NCBI RefSeq assembly: GCF_003010955.1
Contig: NZ_PGGO01000011.1
Location: 1 to 64,000, forward strand
Reading direction: 5' to 3'
Origin: Phyllobacterium brassicacearum
GTDB lineage: Bacteria > Pseudomonadota > Alphaproteobacteria > Rhizobiales > Rhizobiaceae
Length of the DNA: 64,000 nucleotides
Shown here: positions 35,636 through 45,262 of the stretch, piece by piece
Layout: every line of letters starts with the position of its first letter
How positions within the stretch are numbered: position 1 is the stretch's first letter
Translations under genes and position numbers: made by a program
The notes under the pieces: model-generated
What the model saw: the letters and a program-made list of their open reading frames with translations, nothing else
What the model was told of the DNA's origin: nothing
The model's database searches: none

Positions 35636-36214
35636 ATGAATACCAATGAAGTTCTCGATGTTTTTCGTGAGGCAGGCGCCGTCCTCGAAGGGCACTTTAT
35701 CCTGACGTCAGGACTACGGAGCCCGGTCTTTCTACAGAAGGCACGCGTGTTCATGCATGCCGACAAGACGGAACGTGTTTGCCGCGGCCTTGCCGATAAG
35801 ATCAGAGACGCCGGCCTCGGCCACATTGACTACGTGGTTGGCCCGGCGATCGGCGGCATCATTCCTGCCTATGAGACATCGCGGCATCTTGGTGTGCCAG
35901 CGATCTGGGTCGAGCGGGAGAATGGCATCTTCAAGCTTCGCCGGTTTGAAATTGCCAAGGGCGCGCGTGTGGTCATCGTCGAAGACATCGTGACGACGGG
36001 GCTATCGATACGCGAAACCGTCACCTGTCTGCAGGAATTGGGCGCCAATGTGCTGGCAGCCGCCTGCATCATCGACAGGTCCGCAGGGAAAAGTGACGTC
36101 GGCGTGCCGCTGATCGCACTGGCGGAATATGAAGTGCCGGCTTATCCTGCAGACAAACTTCCGCCGGAACTTGCCGCAATTCCGCCCGTTAAGCCCGGTA
36201 GTCGCAACATTTGA
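35636..36214 (+). CDS. pyrE: orotate phosphoribosyltransferase
   Basis: The product has 192 residues. PyrE joins orotate to PRPP to make orotidylate in pyrimidine synthesis. [21 protein letters not shown] is the N-terminal substrate region, and the PRPP loop is [14 protein letters not shown]. The gene starts nine bases after the rsh stop, so it is probably co-transcribed. The short length and motif order fit the alphaproteobacterial PyrE class. Confidence 0.94.
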   Translation: MNTNEVLDVFREAGAVLEGHFILTSGLRSPVFLQKARVFMHADKTERVCRGLADKIRDAGLGHIDYVVGPAIGGIIPAYETSRHLGVPAIWVERENGIFKLRRFEIAKGARVVIVEDIVTTGLSIRETVTCLQELGANVLAAACIIDRSAGKSDVGVPLIALAEYEVPAYPADKLPPELAAIPPVKPGSRNI

Positions 36215-36276
36215 TCCAATGGAACGTACCGCGCGCAATTCGCCCTGCACGCTGGTATTGAAGGACTTGCATAGAA

Positions 36277-36837
36277 ATGCTCTTCAGACGGCGTAAACTC
36301 CCGGGCATTCGTGAGCGGCTGCGTATTGCACTGTGGCCGCGCCGTTCTGTTGGCAGGTCCTTGCGTTACTTCGGCAAGCGGGTCTTGCGGTTGCGAGCGA
36401 CGCCACACGCAATCGCTGCCGGCTTCGCTTGCGGGATATTTGCTGCCTTCATTCCTTTACTCGGTATTCATATCGCTGTGGCCGTGACGGTCGCCTGGCT
36501 GATCGGAGGAAATTTTGCTGCAGCCATTATCGGCACTACCCTGGGCAACCCGCTGATTTTGCCCTTCATCTGGGCCGCGACACTGGAAGCTGGTAGCTTC
36601 GTCATGACAGGCAGCCTGAGCGCAGATCCGCTGCCGCATCATCTCGGTTCCATGCTTCGTCATTTGGATTTCGCGGTTCTGTGGGGGCCGCTGATCAAGC
36701 CCATGTTGATTGGTGCTGTGCCGCTCGGTCTCGCCGCGGCGCTCCTTGTTTATTTTCCCGTTCGCTGGGCAGCCACCAGCTTTCAAGACCGGCGCAAATC
36801 CGGGTTTCGGCTTGAGAAAGTCGCCGAACCAACATGA
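36277..36837 (+). CDS. DUF2062 inner-membrane protein
   Basis: The product has 186 residues with a basic N-terminus ([28 protein letters not shown]) and then membrane segments around [50 protein letters not shown] and [20 protein letters not shown]. ATPHAIAxGFAxGxFxxFxPxxG followed by the GNP loop is the DUF2062 signature. Function is unknown. The stop overlaps the acpS start as ATGA, showing operon structure. Confidence 0.88.
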   Translation: MLFRRRKLPGIRERLRIALWPRRSVGRSLRYFGKRVLRLRATPHAIAAGFACGIFAAFIPLLGIHIAVAVTVAWLIGGNFAAAIIGTTLGNPLILPFIWAATLEAGSFVMTGSLSADPLPHHLGSMLRHLDFAVLWGPLIKPMLIGAVPLGLAAALLVYFPVRWAATSFQDRRKSGFRLEKVAEPT

Positions 36838-37238
36838 TCATCGGAATTGGCAGCGATTTGATCGACATCAGGCGTATTGAAAAGACGCTTGAACGTCATG
36901 GCCAACGCTTCATCGACCGGGTTTATACGCCTGTCGAACAGGCAAAATCGGAACGCAGAAAGCAGCGTGCGGCTTCTTATGCCAAGCGCTTTGCCGCGAA
37001 GGAAGCCTGCGCCAAGGCACTTGGCACCGGCCTGGCCCAAGGAGTTTTCTGGCGCGACATGGGTGTAGTCAACCTGCCGAGTGGCGCTCCGACCATGCGG
37101 CTTACCAATGGCGCGGCAGAACGCCTGAACGCAATCATTCCCTCCGGCTATGCCTCCCGAATCCACCTGACGATCACTGATGATTTTCCGCTCGCACAAG
37201 CATTCGTGATCATCGAAGCAGTCAAGATCGAAGAATAG
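36834..37238 (+). CDS. acpS: holo-[acyl-carrier-protein] synthase
   Basis: AcpS transfers 4-phosphopantetheine from CoA to apo-ACP. The 134-residue product opens [23 protein letters not shown], where Asp 8 binds magnesium, and has [25 protein letters not shown] with the second acidic ligand. Length and motifs are standard. It is translationally coupled to the DUF2062 gene and precedes lepB, as in many Hyphomicrobiales. Confidence 0.95.
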   Translation: MIIGIGSDLIDIRRIEKTLERHGQRFIDRVYTPVEQAKSERRKQRAASYAKRFAAKEACAKALGTGLAQGVFWRDMGVVNLPSGAPTMRLTNGAAERLNAIIPSGYASRIHLTITDDFPLAQAFVIIEAVKIEE

Positions 37239-37337
37239 CCGCATTCAAGCGGCATTCAGCGCGACTAAGTGGCATTGCTCCCCGAGCCTTCAACGGTTAT
37301 GAGGGGGCACATTTTGGTTTTTGGAGATATGAGACAC

Positions 37338-38111
37338 GTGAGCGACAAAGCTGTTGTGAAGAATTCTGGTGGTCTTGGCGAGACGATCAGCGTTATCGTG
37401 CAGGCGTTGCTGCTCGCACTGGTCATCCGGACATTGTTGTTCCAGCCATTCAATATCCCGTCCGGTTCCATGCGACCGACGCTGCTGGAGGGCGATTACC
37501 TTTTCGTGTCCAAATTCTCCTACGGCTATTCGAAATATTCGATTCCATTTGCACCTGACCTCTTTTCGGGCCGCATCTGGGGCGGCGAGCCGAAGCGCGG
37601 TGACATTGCCGTCTTCCGCAAGCCGAATGATACATCGCTGGATTTCATCAAGCGTGTCATTGGCCTCCCCGGCGACAAGATTCAGATGCGCGACGGCGTC
37701 CTTTACATCAATGACGTCGCTGTGCCGCGCGAGAAAGTCGGTCAGATCGACAACTCCGACGTGACCGAAGTCAACCGCCCGGTCGATGTTTATCGCGAAA
37801 CCCTGCCGAACGGGATCACCTACGACACGCTTGACCTGACGCAAAACGGCCTCGGCGATGACACCAGGGAATTCGTTGTACCGGCAGGTCACTATTTCAT
37901 GATGGGTGACAACCGCGACAACTCCAGCGACAGCCGTTTTGACGTTGGCTACGTGCCGCTCGAAAACTTTATCGGTCGCGCCAACATCATCTTCTTCTCA
38001 ATCGCCGGTAAGGCGAGCCCGCTCGAACTCTGGCGCTGGCCTTCGGAATTGCGCTTCGACCGCTTGTTGCACAGCGTCAACGGCGCACCGGACTCAGTGC
38101 AAAGCAATTGA
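37338..38111 (+). CDS. lepB: signal peptidase I
   Basis: This inner-membrane enzyme removes signal peptides on the periplasmic side. From GTG 37338 the product has 257 residues: one anchor (ETISVIVQALLLALVIRTLLF), the nucleophile in PSGSMRPTLL (Ser 44), the general base in SLDFIKRVIGLPGDK (Lys 105), and the box GHYFMMGDNRDNSSDSR. ATG 37329 has GGAG only two bases away, whereas the GTG aligns better with rhizobial LepB starts; this choice is tentative by three codons. Confidence 0.94.
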   Translation: MSDKAVVKNSGGLGETISVIVQALLLALVIRTLLFQPFNIPSGSMRPTLLEGDYLFVSKFSYGYSKYSIPFAPDLFSGRIWGGEPKRGDIAVFRKPNDTSLDFIKRVIGLPGDKIQMRDGVLYINDVAVPREKVGQIDNSDVTEVNRPVDVYRETLPNGITYDTLDLTQNGLGDDTREFVVPAGHYFMMGDNRDNSSDSRFDVGYVPLENFIGRANIIFFSIAGKASPLELWRWPSELRFDRLLHSVNGAPDSVQSN

Positions 38112-38118
38112 TGGGCCA

Positions 38119-38832
38119 ATGACGCTGTCCGCCGACGCCGTTCGCAGACTGGAAGAAAAGACGAGGCACACATTTCGCGATCTCGGCCGTCTGGAGCGTG
38201 CGCTTACCCATGCAAGTGCGCGTCCTTCGGCAGGATCCGACTATGAGCGTCTCGAATTTTTGGGCGACCGTGTTCTTGGCCTGGTCATCGCAGAGCTGCT
38301 CTTTCGGGCCTATCCGACCGCCAGCGAAGGCGAATTGTCATTGCGGCTTAACTCGCTCGTCAATGCAGATACTTGTGCTGCCGTTGCTGATGAAATCGGC
38401 CTGCACGAATTCATTCGCACCGGTTCCGACGTGAAGGGACTGGCGGACAAGCGTCTCAAGAGCTTGCGCGCCGATGTCGTTGAATCGCTGATCGCCACGA
38501 TTTATCTGGACGGCGGGCTGGAAGCGGCGCAACCTTTCATTGAACGCTACTGGAACGCCCGCTCGCGCGAAATCAATTCCGCGCAGCGCGATCCGAAAAC
38601 AGAATTGCAGGAATGGGCGCATCAGCAGAATGGTGCACAGCCCCAATACACCGTTGTCGACCGCACCGGCCCGGACCATGATCCGCAGTTTACGGTGAAG
38701 GTCGATGTCAAAGGCTTCGAACCGGCCACCGGAATGGGGCGTTCGAAGCGGATCGCCGAGCAGGAAGCTGCCGTCGCATTGCTTTATCGTGAAGGCGTCC
38801 GTCAGAAGGCGCAGGAAGAAGACATGAAATGA
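38119..38832 (+). CDS. rnc: ribonuclease III
   Basis: The product has 237 residues. RNase III cuts double-stranded RNA in rRNA and mRNA processing. The signature DYERLEFLGDRVLGLVIAELLF holds Glu 43, Glu 46 and Asp 50 of the metal site, with a second site in LRADVVESLIATIYLDGG. A C-terminal double-stranded RNA-binding domain (about 160-228) includes DPKTELQEWAHQ and GRSKRIAEQEAAVALL. It starts seven bases after lepB, and its stop overlaps era (ATGA). Confidence 0.96.
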   Translation: MTLSADAVRRLEEKTRHTFRDLGRLERALTHASARPSAGSDYERLEFLGDRVLGLVIAELLFRAYPTASEGELSLRLNSLVNADTCAAVADEIGLHEFIRTGSDVKGLADKRLKSLRADVVESLIATIYLDGGLEAAQPFIERYWNARSREINSAQRDPKTELQEWAHQQNGAQPQYTVVDRTGPDHDPQFTVKVDVKGFEPATGMGRSKRIAEQEAAVALLYREGVRQKAQEEDMK

Positions 38833-39767
38833 CCGACCAGGAACAGACGCCCGGGGCCCAAACCATGCCTGACGCACCAACGCGCTCGGGCTTCATTGCC
38901 TTGATCGGCGCACCAAATGCCGGGAAATCGACCCTGGTCAACCAACTGGTTGGCAGCAAGGTGTCCATCGTCACGCACAAGGTGCAGACGACACGCGCAT
39001 TGGTTCGCGGCATCGTCATTCATGATCAGGCTCAGATGGTGCTCGTGGACACGCCAGGTATTTTCAAGCCGAAGCGCCGGCTTGATCGCGCCATGGTGAC
39101 GACTGCCTGGGGCGGCGCAAAGGATGCTGACCTCATTCTTGTGCTCATTGATGCGGAACTCGGGATCAATGAGGAAGCCGAAGCCATCCTCGACAGCTTG
39201 CACGAAAAGAAGCGCAAGGTGATCCTTGTTCTCAACAAGGTTGACCGTATCGAAGCGCCCAAATTGCTGGAGCTGGCCCGACAAGCCAATGACAAGGTCA
39301 ATTTCGACAAGACCTTCATGATCTCGGCGCTGAAGGGCTATGGCTGCAAGGATCTTTTGAAATACCTCGCTGATAATCTGCCTGAAGGGCCGTGGTATTA
39401 TCCTGAAGACCAGATTTCCGATATGCCGATGCGCATGCTTGCGGCGGAAATCACCCGCGAAAAGCTCTATCTGCGCCTGCACAATGAATTGCCCTATTCC
39501 TCGACGATCGAGACGGAAAGCTGGGAAGAAAAGCCGGATGGATCCGTGCGCATTGCCCAGGTTATCTATGTCGAGCGCGACAGCCAGAAGAAGATCGTTC
39601 TCGGCCACAAGGGCGAGGCGATCAAGTCGATTGGCCAGGCGGCGCGCAAGGAACTGATGGAAATCCTCGAGCAGAAGGTCCACCTGTTCCTCTTCGTCAA
39701 GGTTCGTGACAATTGGGGCAATGATCCTGAGCGTTACCGCGAAATGGGCCTTGAATTCCCGCACTGA
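38829..39767 (+). CDS. era: GTPase Era
   Basis: Era helps 16S rRNA maturation and small-subunit assembly. The product has 312 residues with GTPase boxes GAPNAGKS (27-34), DTPG, and NKVD, followed by a C-terminal KH RNA-binding domain containing VLGHKGEAIKSIGQAARKEL. An N-terminal stretch of about 20 polar residues precedes the G domain. The rnc-era-recO order is widespread in bacteria. Confidence 0.97.
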   Translation: MTDQEQTPGAQTMPDAPTRSGFIALIGAPNAGKSTLVNQLVGSKVSIVTHKVQTTRALVRGIVIHDQAQMVLVDTPGIFKPKRRLDRAMVTTAWGGAKDADLILVLIDAELGINEEAEAILDSLHEKKRKVILVLNKVDRIEAPKLLELARQANDKVNFDKTFMISALKGYGCKDLLKYLADNLPEGPWYYPEDQISDMPMRMLAAEITREKLYLRLHNELPYSSTIETESWEEKPDGSVRIAQVIYVERDSQKKIVLGHKGEAIKSIGQAARKELMEILEQKVHLFLFVKVRDNWGNDPERYREMGLEFPH

Positions 39768-39785
39768 TAGCGCAAGTCTCGGCTT

Positions 39786-40562
39786 ATGGAATGGCGAGAC
39801 GAAGGTATCATCCTTGGAACGAGGCGGCACGGCGAAACCAGCGCCATCCTTGAGCTGATGACGCGCGAACATGGCCGCCATCTCGGTCTTGTGCGCGGCG
39901 GGCGTTCCCGCCGCATGCAGCCGCTGTTGCAGCCGGGCAACCGCGTCGACGTGATCTGGCGCGCGCGCATGGACGAGCACCTCGGCATGATGCAGGTCGA
40001 ACCCGTCAGCTTTGCCGCCGCACGGCTGATCGAGCAGCCGGTCGCTCTCTATGGCCTGCAGCTTGCGGCCGCCCATCTGCGGCTCTTGCCCGAGCGCGAT
40101 CCGCATCAGAATCTCTTTGAAATCCTGGCGGTTATTCTCGAACATTGCGAGGACACGCTGATCGCAGGTGAACTGATGTTGCGATTCGAAGTGTTGATGC
40201 TCGAAGAGCTGGGGTTTGGTCTTGATTTGAAGCGCTGCGCCGCCACCGGCAGCGACCAGAACCTCGCCTATGTTTCGCCGAAGTCTGGACGCGCAGTCTC
40301 GCGCGATGCAGGTTTGCCTTGGGCCGGCAAGCTTCTGGAAATGCCGCCTTTCATGATCAGTTCGAACGTGCGCGCTGAATCCCTTGGCGAGGTCATGGCT
40401 GCATTCCGCCTTACTGGCTTCTTTTTCAACCGCCATCTCTGGGAGCCACGGGGCCAAAAGGCGCCGGAAGCGCGCGATGGCTTTCTGACCGCTGTTTCGC
40501 GATCATTATCAAATGTGCCGGGGCAGGGATCTGCCGCGCAGGAAAGGTCCGTTCTTCCATGA
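39786..40562 (+). CDS. recO: DNA repair protein RecO
   Basis: The product has 258 residues. RecO anneals single strands and loads RecA with RecR in gap repair. The N-terminal OB fold begins MEWRDEGIILGTRRHGETSAILELMTREHGRHLGLVRGGRSRR, the diagnostic RecO start; a helical C-terminal half follows. The zinc cysteines found in some RecO proteins are mostly absent, as in other Hyphomicrobiales. Its stop overlaps the thioesterase start. Confidence 0.93.
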   Translation: MEWRDEGIILGTRRHGETSAILELMTREHGRHLGLVRGGRSRRMQPLLQPGNRVDVIWRARMDEHLGMMQVEPVSFAAARLIEQPVALYGLQLAAAHLRLLPERDPHQNLFEILAVILEHCEDTLIAGELMLRFEVLMLEELGFGLDLKRCAATGSDQNLAYVSPKSGRAVSRDAGLPWAGKLLEMPPFMISSNVRAESLGEVMAAFRLTGFFFNRHLWEPRGQKAPEARDGFLTAVSRSLSNVPGQGSAAQERSVLP

Positions 40563-41077
40563 GCTATGATGATGCGTCCGCGATCGAATTCCCCGGCGGT
40601 GTTGGCTTGCTGCCGCTTGGCGATCTCGCCACCCGCAGTGGTCTCGACATTCTTCAGGCGATGCTGCGCGGCGATTATCCCGCGCCGCCAATCGCGAGGA
40701 CACTTTCGTTTACCCTGCATGAGGTCGAGCAGGATCGCGTGGTGTTCAAAGGCTTGCCGAGGCCCGAACACCTCAATCCGCTGGGTGGCATTCACGGCGG
40801 CTGGATCGCCACATTGATGGATTCGGCGCTCGCCTGCTGCATCATGACCACGCTGAAACCCGGCGAGGCTTACACCACGGCCGAATTCAAAGTGAACCTG
40901 GTGCGTCCGCTGAGCGCAGATATGGGCGTTGTCTTTTGTGAAGGGCGGTTGATCCATCGCGGCCGTACCCTGGCGACGTCCGAGGCTTTCATGAAGGACG
41001 CTAACGGCAAGCTGCTCGCGCATGGCACAGAAACCTGTGCAATCTTCCCGCTGGAAAATTTCGTTCGGGGCAAGTAA
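40559..41077 (+). CDS. PaaI-type hotdog thioesterase
   Basis: The product has 172 residues in a hotdog fold. HLNPLGGIHGGWIATLMDSALACC is the PaaI signature with the catalytic helix, and YTTAEFKVNLVRPLSADMGVVFCEGRLIHRGRTLATSEAF forms the following strands. It should hydrolyse an acyl- or aryl-CoA thioester; the exact substrate is unknown. The ATGA overlap with recO marks it as the last gene of the operon. Confidence 0.85.
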   Translation: MSYDDASAIEFPGGVGLLPLGDLATRSGLDILQAMLRGDYPAPPIARTLSFTLHEVEQDRVVFKGLPRPEHLNPLGGIHGGWIATLMDSALACCIMTTLKPGEAYTTAEFKVNLVRPLSADMGVVFCEGRLIHRGRTLATSEAFMKDANGKLLAHGTETCAIFPLENFVRGK

Positions 41078-41144
41078 TCGCCGACCAAATAACGCCTTAC
41101 TGTTCAAGCAATTGGCAAGCTCTGTTAACGCTGGGCGATTCTTG

Positions 41145-42323
41145 ATGCGTATCTTGACGACATTTCTTTTTTCTCTGAGCCTGACATGTGGATCAAATGC
41201 CGCAGACCTCGCCAGTTTCTGGGACAAGCCGCAACATGGCGGCAACAGTTTCAATCGCCTGCCACCCGACCAGGCCTATTTCGATGCCCTGAAGCAATAT
41301 GGCGCAAGCTGGGTGCGACTTTCCTATGATAAATGGAAACCGGCCAAGCGCGATTTCCTCCTCGGTGACGCGGATCATTACGAAGCCATTCCGGCGAGTG
41401 ATCTCGCAACGCTGAGGGCAACGCTCGACCGCGCCGACAAAGCCGGTCTCAAGGTTGTGATTACCCCTTTGTCCTTGCCCTCGATGCGATGGTCTCAGAA
41501 TAACAACGGCAAATTTGACGACCGGTTATGGCAGGACAAGGCAAACTGGCAGGATGCTGCCCGCTTCTGGCGTGATCTGGCGTCCTCTCTGAAGGATCAC
41601 CCCGCAATCGCCGCCTATAATCTGATCAACGAACCGGCCCCGGAAAAGAAGGGCGGGCTGCAGGAACATACGGACGTTTCGGATATGCAAGCCTGGTATC
41701 AGCAGCAGAAAGGCGGATCGCGCGATCTCATGGCTTTCTATGAGTTGGTGATCGCCGAAATTCGGAAGGTTGATCCAGTGACACCGATCATGGCCGATGC
41801 GGGCTGGTATGCGGCGGCTGACGCTTTCGGCTATTGGCCCTCCGCACTAAACGACAGGAATGTCTTATACAGCTTCCACATGTATGAGCCCTATGAGGCG
41901 ACCAGCGCGCCGAACATGAAACGGGACAAGCCCTACGCCTATCCCGGCGCGGTGCCCTATGCCGGTTCAACCGTTAAGTGGGATGCTCAAAAGGTTGCGG
42001 AATATCTGGCCCGGCCCGTCGAATGGGCAAAGACGCATGGCGTTCCGCTCAATCGCCTTGTAGCAGGTGAGTTCGGCTGCATGCGCCGTCTGGCTGGTTG
42101 CACGACCTATCTCGACGATGTCCTGACGGCGCTCGATAGCAACAAGCTGCATTGGGCGTTCTACAGCTTCCGCGAGGACAGCTGGGATGGCATGGACTAC
42201 GAACTCGGTGCAGGCAAGGTGAACTGGAAATACTGGGAAGCGATTGATGCCAATCAGCCCGATCCGGTGAAGCGCAAGGCCACACCGGCGTTCGAGCCGA
42301 TCCGCAAGCGGCTCCAGCCCTAA
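41145..42323 (+). CDS. secreted glycoside hydrolase family 5 (cellulase-type)
   Basis: The product has 392 residues with a signal peptide (MRILTTFLFSLSLTCGSNAA). It is a TIM barrel with the GH5 acid/base in AYNLINEPAPE and the nucleophile in LVAGEFGCMR, plus VLYSFHMYEP and WAFYSFREDSWDGMDYE. It should cut a beta-glucan or mannan in the periplasm or outside. Substrate and biological role, such as wall loosening in plant contact or exopolysaccharide trimming, are inference. The ribosome site is weak. Its stop abuts the convergent MFS gene. Confidence 0.87.
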   Translation: MRILTTFLFSLSLTCGSNAADLASFWDKPQHGGNSFNRLPPDQAYFDALKQYGASWVRLSYDKWKPAKRDFLLGDADHYEAIPASDLATLRATLDRADKAGLKVVITPLSLPSMRWSQNNNGKFDDRLWQDKANWQDAARFWRDLASSLKDHPAIAAYNLINEPAPEKKGGLQEHTDVSDMQAWYQQQKGGSRDLMAFYELVIAEIRKVDPVTPIMADAGWYAAADAFGYWPSALNDRNVLYSFHMYEPYEATSAPNMKRDKPYAYPGAVPYAGSTVKWDAQKVAEYLARPVEWAKTHGVPLNRLVAGEFGCMRRLAGCTTYLDDVLTALDSNKLHWAFYSFREDSWDGMDYELGAGKVNWKYWEAIDANQPDPVKRKATPAFEPIRKRLQP

Positions 42324-43562
42324 TTATTCTGCAGGCTGGAGGGCAGGTCGGTAGGCGGCAGTTTCCTGGATCGGCCAGTGGACGATCGCTGCGAAGACGC
42401 CAAGCGCTACGCCCAGCCACCACACGGCGTTATAGCTGCCGAACTGATCGTAGAGATAGCCGCCGAGCCAGACGCCGAGGAACGAACCGATCTGGTGCGA
42501 GAAGAACACAATGCCGCCCAGCATGCCGAGATGGCGCGTGCCGAACATGATGGCGACCAATGAATTAGTCGGCGGTACCGTGGACAGCCACATCAGACCC
42601 ATGAGGATCGAAAAGACGATGACCGAAGTGCCAGTCTGCGGCAACAGCAGGAAGGCGGTGACCAATACGGACCGGCCAAGATAGAGATAAGCCAGGAATT
42701 TCGGTTTGGAGTAGCGCTGGCTTACAACGCCGGACGCCAGTGAGCCGATAATATTGAAAAAGCCGATCAGGGCGAGGGCAAGCACGGCATAGGTCGCATC
42801 GATGCCGATATCGCCGATATAGGCGGGGAAGTGCGCCGTGATGAAGGCTACCTGAAAGCCGCACACAAAAAAGCCGGTCGTCAGCAAAACATAGCTCTTG
42901 TGTCCAAGGGCCTCGCGCAAGGCTTCGCCAATCGATTGCTTGTACTGCATTTCACTCACCCTGCCACTTGAGGAATTACCCCGCAGCGGAATGGCAAGAA
43001 CCGGGATGATCAGCATCGCAAGCCCGAGATACACCAAGCCGTCGGACCATCCAAAGCGATCAATCAGGCCTTGGCTGATCGGTGCGAAAACGAACATGCC
43101 AGCCGAGCCCGCCGCAGTTCCGATGCCGAAGACGAATGTGCGGTTAGCGGCAGAAACGTTACGGGCAAAGGCGGAGAGAATGATTCCAAACGAGCCTGAT
43201 GCAACGCCAAGTCCTACAAGCACGCCGCCGCCCAGATAGAGCAGGCCTGGCGATGTTGCCCATGCCATCAACAAGAGACCGCTGCAATAGAGGATCGCTG
43301 ACATGAACAGCACACGCCAGGTGCCGTACTTGTCGGCGATGGCACCGAAGAACGGTTGTCCTGCACCCCAGAAAAGGTTCTGCAAGGCCATTGCCATGCC
43401 GAAGGTTGTGCGATCCCAGCCCTTTTCGGCGAGGAGCGGCAGTTGGAAAAAGCCCATCGCGGACCGCGGGCCGAACGTCAGAAGCGCAATAAGGCAACCG
43501 GCGATAATGATCAGCCACGGAATGCCGGGTTGCTTGATGTCACTTGCTGTGTTCTGCGGCAT
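42324..43562 (-). CDS. MFS transporter
   Basis: The product has 412 residues and about twelve membrane helices. The loop 2-3 motif is present (GAIADKYGTWRVL), with GPRSAMGFFQLPLLAEKGWDRTTFGMAMALQNLFWGAGQP at the start, as in the oxalate/formate or monocarboxylate-like branch. A central cytosolic loop is polar. The substrate cannot be told. An AGGAAAG site precedes ATG 43562; an upstream ATG at 43616 is less likely. Confidence 0.87.
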   Translation of the reverse strand: MPQNTASDIKQPGIPWLIIIAGCLIALLTFGPRSAMGFFQLPLLAEKGWDRTTFGMAMALQNLFWGAGQPFFGAIADKYGTWRVLFMSAILYCSGLLLMAWATSPGLLYLGGGVLVGLGVASGSFGIILSAFARNVSAANRTFVFGIGTAAGSAGMFVFAPISQGLIDRFGWSDGLVYLGLAMLIIPVLAIPLRGNSSSGRVSEMQYKQSIGEALREALGHKSYVLLTTGFFVCGFQVAFITAHFPAYIGDIGIDATYAVLALALIGFFNIIGSLASGVVSQRYSKPKFLAYLYLGRSVLVTAFLLLPQTGTSVIVFSILMGLMWLSTVPPTNSLVAIMFGTRHLGMLGGIVFFSHQIGSFLGVWLGGYLYDQFGSYNAVWWLGVALGVFAAIVHWPIQETAAYRPALQPAE

Positions 43563-43609
43563 GGCGCTTTCCTTTTTTTGAAAATGCAGGATTAGCGCAT
43601 TTGCCATCT

Positions 43610-43633
43610 CAATCAATTGAATTGAGTTGATTG
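43610..43633 (-). promoter_or_regulatory. inverted repeat upstream of the MFS gene
   Basis: CAATCAA (43610-43616) and TTGATTG (43627-43633) are perfect complements 10 bases apart, with a further ATTGAATTGA core between. The site lies 48-71 bases before the MFS start and 75 bases before the divergent lipoprotein gene, a normal place for an operator. The regulator is unknown. Confidence 0.45.
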
Positions 43634-43707
43634 GTACTTAAATGAGTTTGATGAGTATAAGCCGGGTGAGGCTGTACAGCCTGCCATTCGAATAAAGGAT
43701 TGATAAT

Positions 43708-43941
43708 ATGCGACTATTACTGCCGATGCTGGCGCTGGGTGCCGTAACTCTCGCGGGTTGCGCGAATTCCGGTAGCGTCAGCCCGCTGGTTTTCTGCGAT
43801 CGGCCAAGCGATTTCGGCGCGAAGGTTTTCACCGATTGCACCCCGCGTGTCGGTGGCGACAGTCCTGCCAGGAGCGCCAGGGATAGTCGCCGTTTCAGTG
43901 ATGACCGGAGGATTATCCTCGGTGGTGTTTATGGCCGCTGA
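43708..43941 (+). CDS. small lipoprotein, 77 residues
   Basis: MRLLLPMLALGAVTLAGC carries a clear lipobox (LAGC) with lipidation at Cys 18. The mature part is short, polar and Arg/Asp-rich, with two further cysteines (FCDRPSD and FTDCTPR). AAAGG precedes the ATG. An intrinsic terminator follows. No family is recognised; it is probably outer-membrane anchored. Confidence 0.65.
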   Translation: MRLLLPMLALGAVTLAGCANSGSVSPLVFCDRPSDFGAKVFTDCTPRVGGDSPARSARDSRRFSDDRRIILGGVYGR

Positions 43942-43964
43942 GATGAAAATCTCGCCCCGCATCG

Positions 43965-43997
43965 AATGGCCGCCGATTCTGCGGCCATTTTTCTTTT
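43965..43997 (+). terminator. intrinsic terminator of the lipoprotein gene
   Basis: AATGGCCGC (43965-43973) pairs with GCGGCCATT (43981-43989) and is followed by TTTCTTTT. A weaker ACGGC/GCCGT stem with TTTTCTTTT lies at 44047-44068, just before the nadA operator, and may be a second stop or part of the nadA leader. Confidence 0.8.
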
Positions 43998-44077
43998 GAC
44001 GAAATGCCCCTTGAAGCCATCTAAATATTCCCCTATGTAATTCGCGACGGCTTTGCCGTTTTTCTTTTGATCATAAA

Positions 44078-44096
44078 TATGCTCAATGTGAGTATA
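44078..44096 (+). promoter_or_regulatory. probable NadQ operator of the nad-pan operon
   Basis: TATGCTCAATGTGAGTATA is a near-perfect dyad: TATGCTCA faces TGAGTATA with one mismatch in the arm. It lies 68 bases before the nadA start. A nadQ-type regulator is encoded at 49917-50873. The TGAGTAT half fits what I recall of the alphaproteobacterial NadQ motif; this match is from memory and needs testing. Confidence 0.6.
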
Positions 44097-44164
44097 AATG
44101 ATCGGCGGGCAGGGGCCGAATAGGAACGGCTCAACCCGTGGAGAGTGTCCAGGAGGAAGTGGAT

Positions 44165-45244
44165 ATGACCAGCACTGCTCGCACGACCAACGTCAAGGTT
44201 CGTACCAAAGGGCAAACAGCGGCAGACCGATTTGGCATTCTCGAAATGCCGGACCTTTCCTTTACGCCGGAGGTTGCGGCCGAAACCGAGCATCTCTACG
44301 AGCGTGTCGCTCACCATATCCCGCGCATCGAATGGCCTGTTTACGCGCCGTATGTGGCTGCGATCAACCGGCTGAAGAAACCTCGCAATGCGGTCATTCT
44401 CGCTCACAACTACCAGACGCCGGAGATTTTTCACTGCGTTGCCGACATTGTTGGCGACTCGCTGCAACTCGCCAAGGAAGCGACCAAGGTCGACGCGGAT
44501 ATCATCGTGCAGTGCGGCGTGCACTTCATGGCCGAGACCTCAAAGCTACTCAATCCGCACAAGACGGTGCTGATCCCGGACATGAAGGCTGGCTGTTCGC
44601 TAGCCGAGTCGATCACCGGCGCAGACGTGCGGCTGCTGCGCGAAACCTATCCTGGGGTTCCCATTGTTACCTATGTCAACACGTCCGCTGAGGTCAAAGC
44701 AGAGAGCGACATCTGTTGCACTTCAGCTAACGCGGTTCAGATCGTCGAGAGTTTCGGTGTTGATCGTGTTCTGTGCATCCCCGACGAATTTCTCGCCCAG
44801 AACGTTGCAGCACAGACCAACGTCAAAGTGCTGGCCTGGAAGGGACACTGCGAGGTGCATGAGCGCTTCACGGCAGACGAATTGCTGGCCTACAAGGCCG
44901 CGGATCCGGACATCCAGATCATCGCCCACCCTGAATGCCCGCCGGATGTGGTTGCCGTCGCCGATTTTACTGGTTCGACCAGCGGCATGATCAACTATGT
45001 GAAGGATAATCGTCCGGCCAAGGTGCTTCTCGTGACCGAATGTTCGATGGCCTCCAACATCGAATCGGAAGTACCGGATGTGAAATTCATCAAGCCGTGC
45101 AATCTGTGCCCGCATATGAAACGCATTACGCTACCGAACATTCTCGAAAGCCTCGTCTTCATGCGTGAGGAAATTCATGTTGATCCGCTGGTCGCAAAAC
45201 GCGCGCGGCTCGCGGTCGAACGCATGGTCAATCTCAAGAACTGA
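44165..45244 (+). CDS. nadA: quinolinate synthase
   Basis: NadA condenses iminoaspartate with dihydroxyacetone phosphate to quinolinate using a 4Fe-4S cluster. The 359-residue product has [62 protein letters not shown] and [12 protein letters not shown], which supply the cluster cysteines and substrate loops. The start MTSTARTTN follows CCAGGAGG. It is first in a five-gene operon with nadB, nadC, panC and panB. Confidence 0.96.
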   Translation: MTSTARTTNVKVRTKGQTAADRFGILEMPDLSFTPEVAAETEHLYERVAHHIPRIEWPVYAPYVAAINRLKKPRNAVILAHNYQTPEIFHCVADIVGDSLQLAKEATKVDADIIVQCGVHFMAETSKLLNPHKTVLIPDMKAGCSLAESITGADVRLLRETYPGVPIVTYVNTSAEVKAESDICCTSANAVQIVESFGVDRVLCIPDEFLAQNVAAQTNVKVLAWKGHCEVHERFTADELLAYKAADPDIQIIAHPECPPDVVAVADFTGSTSGMINYVKDNRPAKVLLVTECSMASNIESEVPDVKFIKPCNLCPHMKRITLPNILESLVFMREEIHVDPLVAKRARLAVERMVNLKN

Positions 45245-45262
45245 CACCGGAGGGCGAACCTC

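Noticed and set aside
38802-40457. 551-codon open frame opposite era and recO
   Set aside because: It spans two well-conserved genes on the other strand and has no ribosome site or domain.
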